19,852 nt of DNA from Chloroflexota bacterium (GTDB lineage Bacteria > Chloroflexota > Anaerolineae > Anaerolineales > UBA4823). Shown here in pieces: positions 1 to 7,126 of this stretch; the first letter of the stretch is position 1; the number at the start of each line of letters is the position of its first letter. The notes below the pieces were generated by a model. The model had not been told where the DNA came from. It was given only the letters and a program-made list of their open reading frames with translations, and made no database searches. The stretch covers positions 1-19,852 of the forward strand of contig JAAZNS010000450.1 of the NCBI GenBank assembly GCA_012798185.1, given 5' to 3'. The position numbers were made by a program, and so were the translations under genes.

Positions 1-90
1 TAAACCACGGCGTTCTAGGCGTAATATCACTTCTCCAATAAGACCTCTTTGTACACCGTCGGGTTTTATTAATACTAAAGTCTTTTCCAC
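1..90 (-). CDS. ndk: Nucleoside diphosphate kinase, N-terminal part (runs off left edge)
   Basis: This is the first 30 codons of nucleoside diphosphate kinase, which moves the gamma-phosphate between nucleoside triphosphates and diphosphates through a phosphohistidine. The visible protein reads (M)EKTLVLIKPDGVQRGLIG and continues EVILRLERRGL, which is the conserved first beta strand and helix of the family, including the KPDGVQRG signature. The catalytic histidine lies beyond the window. The start is GTG at 90, chosen because a strong GGAGG ribosome site sits a few bases upstream (about 97-101) and family members begin at this point. It follows the long TPR gene on the same strand after a 170-base gap that holds a large hairpin, so it may be transcribed separately. 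Identification rests on the motif; only the edge truncation limits it. Confidence 0.93.
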   Translation of the reverse strand, partial: MEKTLVLIKPDGVQRGLIGEVILRLERRGL

Positions 91-153
91 AATTATCCTC
101 CGTGAGTTATAGAATATCGATATACAGTTACTGCTTAATCAGCTTAGGTGATT

Positions 154-210
154 TTCTAAAACTTAGGTGTTTACGGGAGCGCAACATCCGCAAACACCTA
201 AGTTTTGGGA
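154..210. repeat. Perfect 15-bp inverted repeat between the TPR gene and ndk
   Basis: The arms at 158-172 and 192-206 (AAAACTTAGGTGTTT and its exact complement) enclose a 19-base loop. Weaker pairing extends outward to 154 and 210, and three G-C pairs (174-176 with 188-190) can form inside the loop. Read on the minus strand, the 3' arm ends in AAGTTTT, so it may act as an A/U-flanked terminator for the upstream TPR gene, although the T run is short. An additional copy of CTTAGGTG lies at 143-150, which gives the 192-206 arm a second possible pairing partner in a minus-strand transcript. Function is inferred only; the repeat itself is plain in the sequence. Confidence 0.6.
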
Positions 211-260
211 CTTTTCCACAACCTGAACAGTTATGATGGGTGGTGAAATATGTAAAAATT

Positions 261-1280
261 TTAGCGCACTAATTTTTCAGCTTCAATATATGCATTTAAT
301 GCATCTTGTAGTTTTCCCATGCGAAGGCATGCATCACCCATAGTTTGCCAAAGTTCCGATTCCGTGGGATAGCGGTCTAAAGCATTTTTCAAATCATCAA
401 TAATCTCATTGAGATCCGATTTGGCATAGATCAATTCAAGATATTGATTCACCGCAGCGTTTAGATTACCATTCTCAAGATCATGACGTGCTTGAATTAA
501 TGGATCGATTTCTTCGGTTTCATCCACCAGTTCAGGTAATTCTTCAGCAGGAAGGATCACTTCCAACCTGGGTTTTAATTCCTGGATCAACTCTTCATCC
601 ATTCCTGGGACATTGATTAATTCTTCGACAGAATTGAATAAACCATTTTCATTGCGATAATTGATTATGTTTTGTGCTTTAATAAAGCCAACGCCGGGTA
701 ATCGCTCTAATTCTACCAAAGAAGCATAATTGAGATCGATTGGCACGATTTGAGCTTCGATCGAAAATTCTTCAACCTGTATTTCGGGTGATACTTCTTC
801 CTGAGCCTCTACAAGTGGTTCTTCATGAGTTTCTTCGGTGATTTCTTCGAGCTGAATTTCCGTTTGGGTTTCTTCTCCAATTTCTCTTGCTGGTTCTTCA
901 GGTTGCATTTCGGCTTCTGCTGCGGCTGGTTCAGAGTATGTTTCCTCAACGGAGCTCAGGTTTTCAACAGGAATTTCTTCTGAGAATGATAAATCTAGAG
1001 TGGATAACTTTTCGGGTTGCTCGAACCAGGCTGGCATTTCGGGAATTGGCTGTTCTTCTGAAGCAGCTTGAATCTGTTCTTCAGCAGGTGCTTCAGTTTC
1101 GTTATATTCTTGCAACCAATCGGGCAGCGGTTCAAGGGACGGTTGTGTAATACCTTCAGAAATATTTTCTTCGACGCCTGTTGTTAGGGCAGATTCCTCA
1201 ATTCTCTCTATATGGGGTTCTTCGAAAGGATATTCTTGTGATTCAAAAACCGGTTCTTCAGCTTGCTGGGTGTCAGCCAT
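261..1280 (-). CDS. C-terminal part of an amber-split TPR protein: acidic linker, helix-hairpin-helix domain, TPR
   Basis: From its first ATG this open frame has 339 residues. Residues 1-180 are an acidic, Glu/Pro-rich, probably disordered linker with two W motifs (LPDWLQ, MPAWFE). Residues 181-241 are a ComEA-like helix-hairpin-helix unit (IDLNYAS, LERLPGVG, INVPGMDEE), a fold that usually binds DNA non-specifically. Residues 259-339 form TPR-like helices. The frame is open upstream through 36 more codons to a TAG at 1389-1391 and then continues in the same phase into the 839-residue frame, so this is most likely the tail of that gene. The ATG at 1280 has no convincing ribosome site (the preceding bases are TTTTCGAAGAT), so independent translation is doubtful. 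Alternatives are re-initiation, read-through or a base-call error. Confidence 0.7.
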   Translation of the reverse strand: MADTQQAEEPVFESQEYPFEEPHIERIEESALTTGVEENISEGITQPSLEPLPDWLQEYNETEAPAEEQIQAASEEQPIPEMPAWFEQPEKLSTLDLSFSEEIPVENLSSVEETYSEPAAAEAEMQPEEPAREIGEETQTEIQLEEITEETHEEPLVEAQEEVSPEIQVEEFSIEAQIVPIDLNYASLVELERLPGVGFIKAQNIINYRNENGLFNSVEELINVPGMDEELIQELKPRLEVILPAEELPELVDETEEIDPLIQARHDLENGNLNAAVNQYLELIYAKSDLNEIIDDLKNALDRYPTESELWQTMGDACLRMGKLQDALNAYIEAEKLVR

Positions 1281-1380
1281 ATCTTCGAAAATTGATGGTT
1301 TTTTTTCATAATCACCCAGCCACTCCGGTCTTTCTTCGGTTTTCTCTATGGTTTCAGGTGTTACTTCGGATAACCAAACA

Positions 1381-1710
1381 GGTTTTTCCTATTCTTTATT
1401 TTCTGGTTCTTCTGCAGGTTCAAACGGCTCTTCGGATAACCAAGTGGGTTTTTCCTCTTCTTTCTTTTCAGGCTCTTCGATAGGCTCAAGCGGTTCATCG
1501 GATAACCAGATAGGTTTTTCTTCTTCTTTCTTTTCGGGTTCTTCGATAGGCTCAAGCGGCTCTTCGGATACCCAGATAAGTTTTTCTTCTACTTTCTTTT
1601 CAGGCTCTTCGATAGGTTCAAGCGGCTCTTCGGATAACCAGATAGGTTTTTCTTCTTCTTTCTTTTCGGGTTCTTCGATAGGTTCAAGCGGTTCTTCAGA
1701 TAACCAATCG
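1381..1710 (-). repeat. Five tandem 66-bp coding repeats (22 residues each)
   Basis: Five head-to-tail 66-bp units lie at 1381-1446, 1447-1512, 1513-1578, 1579-1644 and 1645-1710. On the minus strand each encodes a 22-residue unit of the form KPIWLSEEPLEPIEEPEKK followed by E residues. The units differ by only a few bases, with most changes in the outermost copy (1381-1446), which also carries the in-frame TAG. Decayed units continue on both sides (KPVWLSEVTPET downstream, LPDWLSQVSDET upstream), suggesting that the whole acidic region grew by repeat duplication. Such arrays change copy number easily and are hard to assemble from short reads. Confidence 0.9.
1389..1391 (-). other. In-frame amber codon interrupting the long TPR gene
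   Basis: The minus-strand codon here is TAG. In the neighbouring repeat copy the equivalent codon (1455-1457) is GAG, so one G-to-T change (plus-strand C to A at 1391) explains it. Codons before and after match the repeat pattern, and the downstream frame stays open for 375 codons, reaching a natural TAA at 261-263. TAG also ends the ABC ATPase gene (8196-8198) and the DUF4340 gene (11092-11094), which argues against a general reassignment of TAG in this genome. Confidence 0.88.
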
Positions 1711-3908
1711 GGTTTTTGTTCTAAAATTGGTGCTGTTTTCTCAATTGTTTCATCCGATACTTGAGACAACCAATCGGGTAATTGAACTTCTTCAACAGGG
1801 CTGGTTTCTTTTTGAATTTCTTCGGTCTCTTCAGGGTAAAAATCCTTTCCTGTCTCTTCAGATAGTTCAGTTTCGAATGGTTTTTCCGAAGAGATTTCTG
1901 ATATCCACTCCAGTTGTTTCTCGGTTTCATTAGTTTCACTGAATTCAGCAGAGTCAATTTCTCGAGCTTCTTCTTTAAATTCGAGGCTTTCATCTGAAAA
2001 GATCGATGAAAGGGGAGTTTCTTCAGCAATACCGGATGGTTCGTATGAGGAAATTTCCGGGGTTGATGCGCCGGATGGAAAGATAGCTTCGGGTCTTAAT
2101 TTTTTTAGTAATCGAGAAGGTTTAGTGTCTTCTTCAGATATAGGCGGTTCATCAATGGTATTCAACCAACCTGGGATTTCCTCCTCGGATTTTGCCGCTT
2201 GCGCTTTTGCTTCCATATCATGTTTCATCTGAGATAACCATTCCGGTAATTCGACTTCCTCAGCAGGCGCGATATCATCTTCCGCATTTATTCGGGCGAG
2301 ATTTTCTTCTTCAGGTTCTTCGATCCACAGCGAGTCTTCTTCGATAGGTTCACTTTCTGACTGATTGATGTCTGATTCTGATAACCAGGCGAAATCATCT
2401 TTTCTATCTGCTGAAAAAGGTTCTGTAGAATCGTCGGAAGTTGAAACTTCGGAGAGAAATTCCTCCTTTTCCGGTTCAAAGATCTCAGAATGCAGCATTT
2501 CTGGTTGAATATCGGATTGCTGCAACCAGGTGGGAGTTTCTTCTGCTTCATTCTCGGATGTAATGAATGGTTCTGTACTTTCTAACGCTTCGATTATTGG
2601 CTCTTCTTCAACAGAAGCGGTTTCTTCTAGCCAGGAAATCTCTTTTTCTGCTGCCGATGGAATTGCAGAGACACCTTTGGAAACCTCGAGGGGTTTTTGG
2701 GATTGATCTGGTGCGAGAGATTGAAGCCAATCTGGAATTTCCGCAGGGGCAATTTCTTCTACACCTGACAAATCGGTTTCCTTTGCCAATTTGTCTTCAT
2801 CTTCGGTGAATTGAATCGTTTCTTCCTGGCTTGGTTCTTCACCTGGAAACGAAAACTCTTCGGAAATTTGCTCCGATTCTTTCAAGACTTCCAAACCTTC
2901 TCCGGGTGTTTCCGCTGAGGGTTCTGGTGATAACCAATCAGGTTGGGTTTTTTCTTCTTCCTCTTCAAGCAATTCGCCAACAGGTTTTATCTCTTCGATA
3001 GGTTTTTGAGTTGTTTCTTCTGTACTAGTCAGCCAATCTGGTAAATTTTCATCTGGGGTCTCTTTATTATCCATACTGATACCGATGGATGTTGCCCATT
3101 CAGGCTGTGTTGCGATCATGGGTATCGCAGCACCTGGTTGCCAATCCAGTTTTTCTAATATAACCTCTGAATCATTCACCTGGTCTGGTGTAGGTGCATT
3201 TTCAGTCAGGTGAGCATAGTAGGGATCGAGTTCATACAATTTTTGAAGAAAGGGCTGGGCTTCTGGGAGGCGGTCAGATTTTTTGTAGATTTCGGCTAGT
3301 ATCCGGTTAGCTTCATAACTATAAGGCAATTTATTGATGATTTCATTACAAATTTTTGCGGCTTCAGCAAGTTGACCAGAAAGATAATATGCTTTAGCAA
3401 GATTAGTCTGCAGGTCAAACCGGGAAGGGTCTTCTGTTAATGCAATCCTGAGTTCTGCAATTGCCTGTACATAAAGATCACCGCGCAGATACATTTGTGC
3501 GAGAGCACCTCTAGTCAGCCTGATCTTAAGTGGTTCAACTCCTTCACGTTTTCCATGCAGCCGCCGAAGCTCTCCTTGAACTGCGTTATTCGATGGTTGC
3601 AATTCGAAAGCACGTTCCATATGCCAGAGTGCATCATCTAAATTACCTTCATCTTCTCGGATGATACTCATACCGACATGCGAGATAAAATCTTCCGGGA
3701 ACGAAGATAATACGCGTTGGAAAATATCCCCTGCATCGCCGTAGCGCTGGTTTTCTAAAAACGATTTACCTAATAACCGGTAAGTATTAATATGTTTTGG
3801 ATAAATTGTAAGGATATTACGACAATGGGCAATTGCCTGATCGAACTGGTTATGGGCGATCATTTCTTCTATTTCACGGTTATAGGCTCTTAAAGAGATC
3901 TTCGCCAT
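1389..3908 (-). CDS. TPR protein with long acidic P-D/E-W-L repeat region (N-terminal part of an amber-split gene)
   Basis: There are 839 residues before the TAG. Residues 1 to about 235 are consecutive tetratricopeptide repeats (for example FDQAIAHCRNILTIYPKH and YVQAIAELRIALTEDPSR), a protein-interaction solenoid. From about 260 to the end the chain is strongly acidic, rich in Glu, Pro and Ser and probably disordered, and is punctuated by about 16 W-L/I/V motifs such as LPDWL, IPDWL and LPEWL. No signal peptide or membrane segment is seen, so it should be cytoplasmic. The ATG at 3908 is preceded by GGAG about nine bases upstream, and a promoter with a roughly 105-base leader lies further up. 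The frame continues past the stop into a helix-hairpin-helix/TPR tail. Function is unknown; an adaptor or scaffold role is an inference from architecture. Confidence 0.85.
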   Translation of the reverse strand: MAKISLRAYNREIEEMIAHNQFDQAIAHCRNILTIYPKHINTYRLLGKSFLENQRYGDAGDIFQRVLSSFPEDFISHVGMSIIREDEGNLDDALWHMERAFELQPSNNAVQGELRRLHGKREGVEPLKIRLTRGALAQMYLRGDLYVQAIAELRIALTEDPSRFDLQTNLAKAYYLSGQLAEAAKICNEIINKLPYSYEANRILAEIYKKSDRLPEAQPFLQKLYELDPYYAHLTENAPTPDQVNDSEVILEKLDWQPGAAIPMIATQPEWATSIGISMDNKETPDENLPDWLTSTEETTQKPIEEIKPVGELLEEEEEKTQPDWLSPEPSAETPGEGLEVLKESEQISEEFSFPGEEPSQEETIQFTEDEDKLAKETDLSGVEEIAPAEIPDWLQSLAPDQSQKPLEVSKGVSAIPSAAEKEISWLEETASVEEEPIIEALESTEPFITSENEAEETPTWLQQSDIQPEMLHSEIFEPEKEEFLSEVSTSDDSTEPFSADRKDDFAWLSESDINQSESEPIEEDSLWIEEPEEENLARINAEDDIAPAEEVELPEWLSQMKHDMEAKAQAAKSEEEIPGWLNTIDEPPISEEDTKPSRLLKKLRPEAIFPSGASTPEISSYEPSGIAEETPLSSIFSDESLEFKEEAREIDSAEFSETNETEKQLEWISEISSEKPFETELSEETGKDFYPEETEEIQKETSPVEEVQLPDWLSQVSDETIEKTAPILEQKPDWLSEEPLEPIEEPEKKEEEKPIWLSEEPLEPIEEPEKKVEEKLIWVSEEPLEPIEEPEKKEEEKPIWLSDEPLEPIEEPEKKEEEKPTWLSEEPFEPAEEPENKE

Positions 3909-4200
3909 ATATATTTACTCCATTCCCACTAAACCGACCTGCATCTTTTTGGGAGATGCATGATTCATGCCCTGAAAAAATAAGAAATCAAAAAATTTTG
4001 GTAATTTATCATCGTCTGAAGGATACATCATAGCTTAAAGGGTGTCAAGTTGAATATCCGTTTTGCTGGAGAATTGTTTTTTAATTATAAAACTCATTTG
4101 TCGATGATTGGTTAAGAGACTACTGAAAAAGTAGAATTTATTAGGCACCTATATTCGAAATACTTATATAGAAAAATGTTTTCCAACTGCCCGATTAATA
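3909..4200. other. Intergenic region: leader of the TPR gene
   Basis: No gene is seen between the TPR start and the hppA terminator. The part next to the TPR start would be its 5' leader on the minus strand. It holds a 7-bp hairpin (3940-3946 with 3954-3960, arm TGCATCT), directly joined to a short GCATG/CATGC hairpin (3958-3970). A small CTACT/AGTAG hairpin at 4120-4134 is probably insignificant. The rest is AT-rich sequence without recognisable elements apart from the promoter listed separately. Confidence 0.5.
4020..4048 (-). promoter_or_regulatory. Predicted sigma-70 type promoter for the TPR gene
   Basis: On the minus strand the -35 box TTGACA (4048-4043, perfect match) is followed by a 17-base spacer and the -10 box TATCCT (4025-4020). 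This predicts a start near 4013 and a leader of about 105 bases ahead of the ATG at 3908. It sits between the hppA terminator and the TPR gene, which supports independent transcription. Confidence 0.65.
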
Positions 4201-4240
4201 AAAAACAACCAACCGGTAATGGTCAGATATACCGGTTGGC
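4199..4240 (-). terminator. Rho-independent terminator of hppA
   Basis: A 10-bp perfect stem, CCAACCGGTA at 4209-4218 with TACCGGTTGG at 4230-4239, encloses an 11-base loop. In the minus-strand transcript it is followed by TTGTTTTTTATT (about 4197-4208). It lies about 35 bases past the hppA stop codon. Confidence 0.88.
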
Positions 4241-4274
4241 AGTATTTGTTTATAAATAATTTAAATTCTTTTTA

Positions 4275-6602
4275 TCAAGCAGGGCTCTCTGCCTTCTGAG
4301 TTGTTTCTTTTTTACTGCGATTAATTGCCCACCAAACCAGAGCCAATAAGATGATTGCGACAATAATCACACCAAAATTAATGCTGCCTTGCTGATTAAT
4401 CAGATTGTATTTAACAATCACTGGCGCAGCTAGGACGCTGACCAAGTTAACTACTTTAATCATTGGGTTGAGAGCCGGGCCAGCGGTGTCTTTTAAGGGA
4501 TCCCCTACCGTATCACCCACAACACCTGCTTTATGTCTTTCAGAACCTTTCCCTGTATTTGCTTCGATATTGCGGGGTTCATCGTCAATGGATTTTTTAG
4601 CGTTATCCCAAGCGCCGCCGCTATTTGCCATGAATACAGCTAATAACTGCCCGCTCAAAATAATACCGGCTAAAAATCCGCCTAAAGCCTCGACTTGTAA
4701 AATCAAACCAACTGCTAGGGGCATTAACACAGAAATGACTGCCAGCGGAACCAACTCTTTCTGGGCAGCTGCAGTTGAGATGCTTACAACCCGAGCATAA
4801 TCTGGCTGAACTGTCCCTTCCATGATCCCTGGAATGCGGAATTGACGCCGTACTTCTTCGACGATCAAACTCGCTGCACGGCTAACTGCTTTGATGGATA
4901 ATGAACTAAACAGCCAGGGGAGAGCGCCGCCCAATAACAGCCCAATGAAAACTTTGGTTTCAGAAAGGCGAATGGCAGTCATGAGCTCCATGCCCAGTTG
5001 ACTTTGGACGCGAGCTACATCTGTGATATAAGATGCATATAGGCTGGCTGCTGCAATTACCGCCGAAGCAATAGCAACGCCTTTAGTAATCGCTTTGGTT
5101 GTATTGCCTACTGCGTCAAGGTCTGCCATTATTTGGCGGGCTCTTTTTGTTGTATCATCTGTCAAATCGTGCCATGCCATTTCACCAATGCCATTTGCAT
5201 TATCGGAAATTGGACCGTATGAATCCATTGCCACATTGTTTCCAGTATGGCTGAGCATTCCAATACCGATCATTGCGACAGCGTATAAGACATATACGCT
5301 GGGTTGAGATCCATAAAGGAGAACCGCAAAAATAAAACTAATAACGATCACGACCAAAGCCCATACACTCGATTCCATTCCAACCGATAAACCAGAAAGA
5401 ATGGTAGTGGCAGGGCCGGTTTTTGTAGATTTGACGATTTCTTTAACTGGCGAGTTCTTTGTCGAAGTAAAGAAAGATGTTAGAGGGTTGAAAGCAACTG
5501 CTAAACCCACACCAATCGTTGTTAGAGCTGCTAAACGCCAGTCATGGGCGTAAATGATAGCGACCAAGAATGACCAAAATACGGTATTGACGCTGGAAAC
5601 TTCGTAAGAGCGGAACATTGCTTCTTCGGCATCGTGAGCTCGCAGGAATTTCACAGGGAAATGCTCCCAAATTGGTACGGTAAATGTTCCTATGATTGAA
5701 CTGATGACACCGATGCCCCGGATGATAAGAGGGTAAACGATCCATTTTAAATCTCCGGTAAGACCAACCAAGGCTAATCCTAAAATTAAGGCTGAAACGA
5801 TGGTCACTTCGTATGATTCAAAGATATCGGCAGCCATGCCTGCGCAATCGCCAACATTATCTCCAACCAGGTCTGCAACGACAGCGGCATTGCGGGGGTC
5901 ATCTTCTGGAATGTCTTTTTCCACTTTGCCAACCAGGTCGGCACCTACATCGGCAGCCTTGGTATAAATGCCGCCGCCCACCCGCATGAATAAAGCCAGC
6001 AAGGTGCCGCCAAATCCAAAACCTACCAGGGCATCTGGAGCTGCTTTACCGAAATACATAAAGATTAATGTTCCACCCAATAACCCCAAACCATCAGTTA
6101 GCATTCCGGTAATGGTTCCTGCATAATAGGCAATAGTCAACGACTCGGTGAAATCGCGTCGTGCAGCTGATGCTGCTCTAACATTGGCTTGAATGGCCAT
6201 GCGCATACCCAATTGACCAACCAATAAGGAAAATGAAGCGCCCATAATAAATGCAATCGTACGTCCTATGGCTATGGTAATTTGAGCAGTTTGTTCCCCA
6301 AATTCTTCTACCGCTTCGACTGAAGGAGGAACCACATACACACTCAGGAAAAGTGCAATTGTCAAAACTGCGATAAGGGGCAATATGGTGCGTAATTGAC
6401 GGTTGAGATAGCTGTCTGCACCGATGCGGATAGCGTTCCAAACTTCCTGCATTTTCTCGGTACCTTTATCTTTTGTCAGGACCTTTCCGCGTAAAAGCCA
6501 GGCATAACCAAGGCTGATAAATGCAGTGATTAAGACGCCGACAATGGCCCATTGTTCGAATAAATTAAGGCCATGCTTTCCCAGTCCTAATATTCCTTCC
6601 AT
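4275..6602 (-). CDS. hppA: Membrane-bound proton-translocating pyrophosphatase, K+-independent type
   Basis: This 775-residue, many-helix integral membrane enzyme hydrolyses pyrophosphate and pumps ions across the membrane. The substrate site is visible: DVGADLVGKVEKD and DDPRN (218-238), VADLVGDNVGDCAG (242-255) followed by DIFESYEVT, and SGGAWDNAKK with GDTVGDPLKDTAGPALN (about 661-712). GNTTKAITKG (499-508) has Lys at 503, where K+-dependent enzymes carry Ala; in this family Lys marks the K+-independent, proton-pumping branch. Length is normal for bacterial forms. The start is ATG at 6602 with AAGGAG about six bases upstream. The gene stands alone, with its own promoter, a leader hairpin and a terminator. 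A Na+-pumping role is less likely given the Lys. In an anaerobe it would recover energy from biosynthetic pyrophosphate. Confidence 0.96.
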   Translation of the reverse strand: MEGILGLGKHGLNLFEQWAIVGVLITAFISLGYAWLLRGKVLTKDKGTEKMQEVWNAIRIGADSYLNRQLRTILPLIAVLTIALFLSVYVVPPSVEAVEEFGEQTAQITIAIGRTIAFIMGASFSLLVGQLGMRMAIQANVRAASAARRDFTESLTIAYYAGTITGMLTDGLGLLGGTLIFMYFGKAAPDALVGFGFGGTLLALFMRVGGGIYTKAADVGADLVGKVEKDIPEDDPRNAAVVADLVGDNVGDCAGMAADIFESYEVTIVSALILGLALVGLTGDLKWIVYPLIIRGIGVISSIIGTFTVPIWEHFPVKFLRAHDAEEAMFRSYEVSSVNTVFWSFLVAIIYAHDWRLAALTTIGVGLAVAFNPLTSFFTSTKNSPVKEIVKSTKTGPATTILSGLSVGMESSVWALVVIVISFIFAVLLYGSQPSVYVLYAVAMIGIGMLSHTGNNVAMDSYGPISDNANGIGEMAWHDLTDDTTKRARQIMADLDAVGNTTKAITKGVAIASAVIAAASLYASYITDVARVQSQLGMELMTAIRLSETKVFIGLLLGGALPWLFSSLSIKAVSRAASLIVEEVRRQFRIPGIMEGTVQPDYARVVSISTAAAQKELVPLAVISVLMPLAVGLILQVEALGGFLAGIILSGQLLAVFMANSGGAWDNAKKSIDDEPRNIEANTGKGSERHKAGVVGDTVGDPLKDTAGPALNPMIKVVNLVSVLAAPVIVKYNLINQQGSINFGVIIVAIILLALVWWAINRSKKETTQKAESPA

Positions 6603-6637
6603 GATGACTCCTTATGTGTTAATTAAATTATTAATAA

Positions 6638-6666
6638 ATTACCCAGAGATTTCATTTCTGGGTAAT
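6638..6666 (-). promoter_or_regulatory. Leader hairpin upstream of hppA
   Basis: A 10-bp perfect inverted repeat (ATTACCCAGA at 6638-6647, complement at 6657-6666) with a 9-base loop lies inside the predicted hppA 5' leader. On the minus strand it is followed by an AT-rich TTATTAATAATTTAATT stretch and then the ribosome site. It could be an mRNA-stabilising stem, a weak attenuator or an operator; the sequence alone does not decide. Confidence 0.45.
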
Positions 6667-6727
6667 GTTAGCATTAAATATCATACAACAAATAAATTAT
6701 GGATAATACTCACAACCATGAGCATGT

Positions 6728-6756
6728 ATTTTATCCAATAGGATACGAAAAGTCAA
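6728..6756 (-). promoter_or_regulatory. Predicted sigma-70 type promoter for hppA
   Basis: On the minus strand TTGACT (6756-6751) is followed by a 17-base spacer and TAAAAT (6733-6728). The predicted start near 6721 gives a leader of about 120 bases before the ATG at 6602. Confidence 0.65.
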
Positions 6757-6989
6757 ATGAATTGGATGAGATTCCAATTATTCGAATCTGAATAAATTAC
6801 GAAATTGTCCTATTAATGATAAATCCGAAAGAGATGATTTCAGTCATGTAATTTCGTGAGCTTAAAAACACCTAGGTAAAATACTTACAGTTTTTTTCTC
6901 AGGCTCTGATGAATTTCAGAGGAAAGAAATTTTAAAGATGTAAATGAGGTACACGAATATTAGTATTTTATTAGAAAATGATTGTCCTC

Positions 6990-7019
6990 TTGACATCGAC
7001 TAAATTTTTAATGTATAAA
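6990..7019 (+). promoter_or_regulatory. Predicted sigma-70 type promoter upstream of the ABC operon
   Basis: TTGACA (6990-6995) is followed by an 18-base spacer and TATAAA (7014-7019), predicting a start near 7026. It lies about 170 bases ahead of the ATPase gene start at 7191. A second, weaker candidate lies closer to the gene: TTGGGC (7135-7140), a 17-base spacer and CATAAA. Confidence 0.65.
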
Positions 7020-7025
7020 CTTAGG

Positions 7026-7126
7026 GATATATTTATTAATAGTGTGGATTGCATTATTGTATAAGAGAAATTTCAACTCTTATAAATAAGCACTGCCGCC
7101 GGTAGATGGTTGCCGTGCTTTTTGTT
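7026..7126 (+). ncRNA. Candidate structured leader or small RNA ahead of the ABC operon
   Basis: Between the predicted start near 7026 and a terminator-like hairpin, about 100 bases have no open frame but two successive hairpins. The first is an 8-bp perfect stem (7060-7067 with 7077-7084, loop AAATTTCAA). The second is the GC-rich hairpin listed as a terminator. This layout fits either an attenuated leader of the ABC operon or a free small RNA. It was not matched to any known riboswitch class by eye. Confidence 0.3.
7089..7124 (+). terminator. Terminator-like hairpin in the leader of the ABC operon
   Basis: AGCAC (7089-7093) pairs with GTGCT at 7115-7119, with further interrupted GC pairing inside (GCCGCC region with GGTTGCC). 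It is followed at once by a T run and then GTTG. The stem is imperfect but GC-rich in an AT-rich setting. It lies about 70 bases before the ATPase ATG, so it would stop or limit transcripts from the 6990-7019 promoter. Confidence 0.5.

Larger units (their letters stand above)
6603..6989. other. Intergenic region between divergent hppA and ABC operon
   Basis: This AT-rich region has no credible gene. Apart from the hppA promoter and leader hairpin listed separately, it contains an 8-bp palindrome ACCTAGGT (about 6870-6877) inside AAAACACCTAGGTAAAA, and a 6-bp hairpin CTCTGA/TCAGAG (6904-6909 with 6916-6921) next to a T7 run. Neither has an assigned role. No coding potential was seen on either strand. 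Confidence 0.5.

Noticed and set aside
1389..1391. TAG as a recoded sense codon (pyrrolysine or suppressor use).
   Set aside because: TAG is used as the ordinary stop of two other genes in this window, and no special downstream structure or pyrrolysine gene is visible; a single GAG-to-TAG change is simpler.
1381..1710. Regular repeats that could be mistaken for a CRISPR array.
   Set aside because: The units are directly adjacent without unique spacers, keep a 22-codon reading frame and encode part of a protein.
1348..1764. Plus-strand open frame encoding Gly/Ser/Phe-rich repeats (SGSSIGSSGSSDNQIGF pattern).
   Set aside because: It is the antisense shadow of the 66-bp coding repeats of the TPR gene and has no plausible start site or domain of its own.
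4120..4134. CTACT/AGTAG mini-hairpin as a terminator.
   Set aside because: Only five base pairs without a T run, and no gene ends there; the real hppA terminator is at 4199-4240.
4405..4800. Plus-strand 131-residue open frame opposite hppA.
   Set aside because: It is antisense to a highly conserved part of the pyrophosphatase, with no promoter, ribosome site or recognisable domain.
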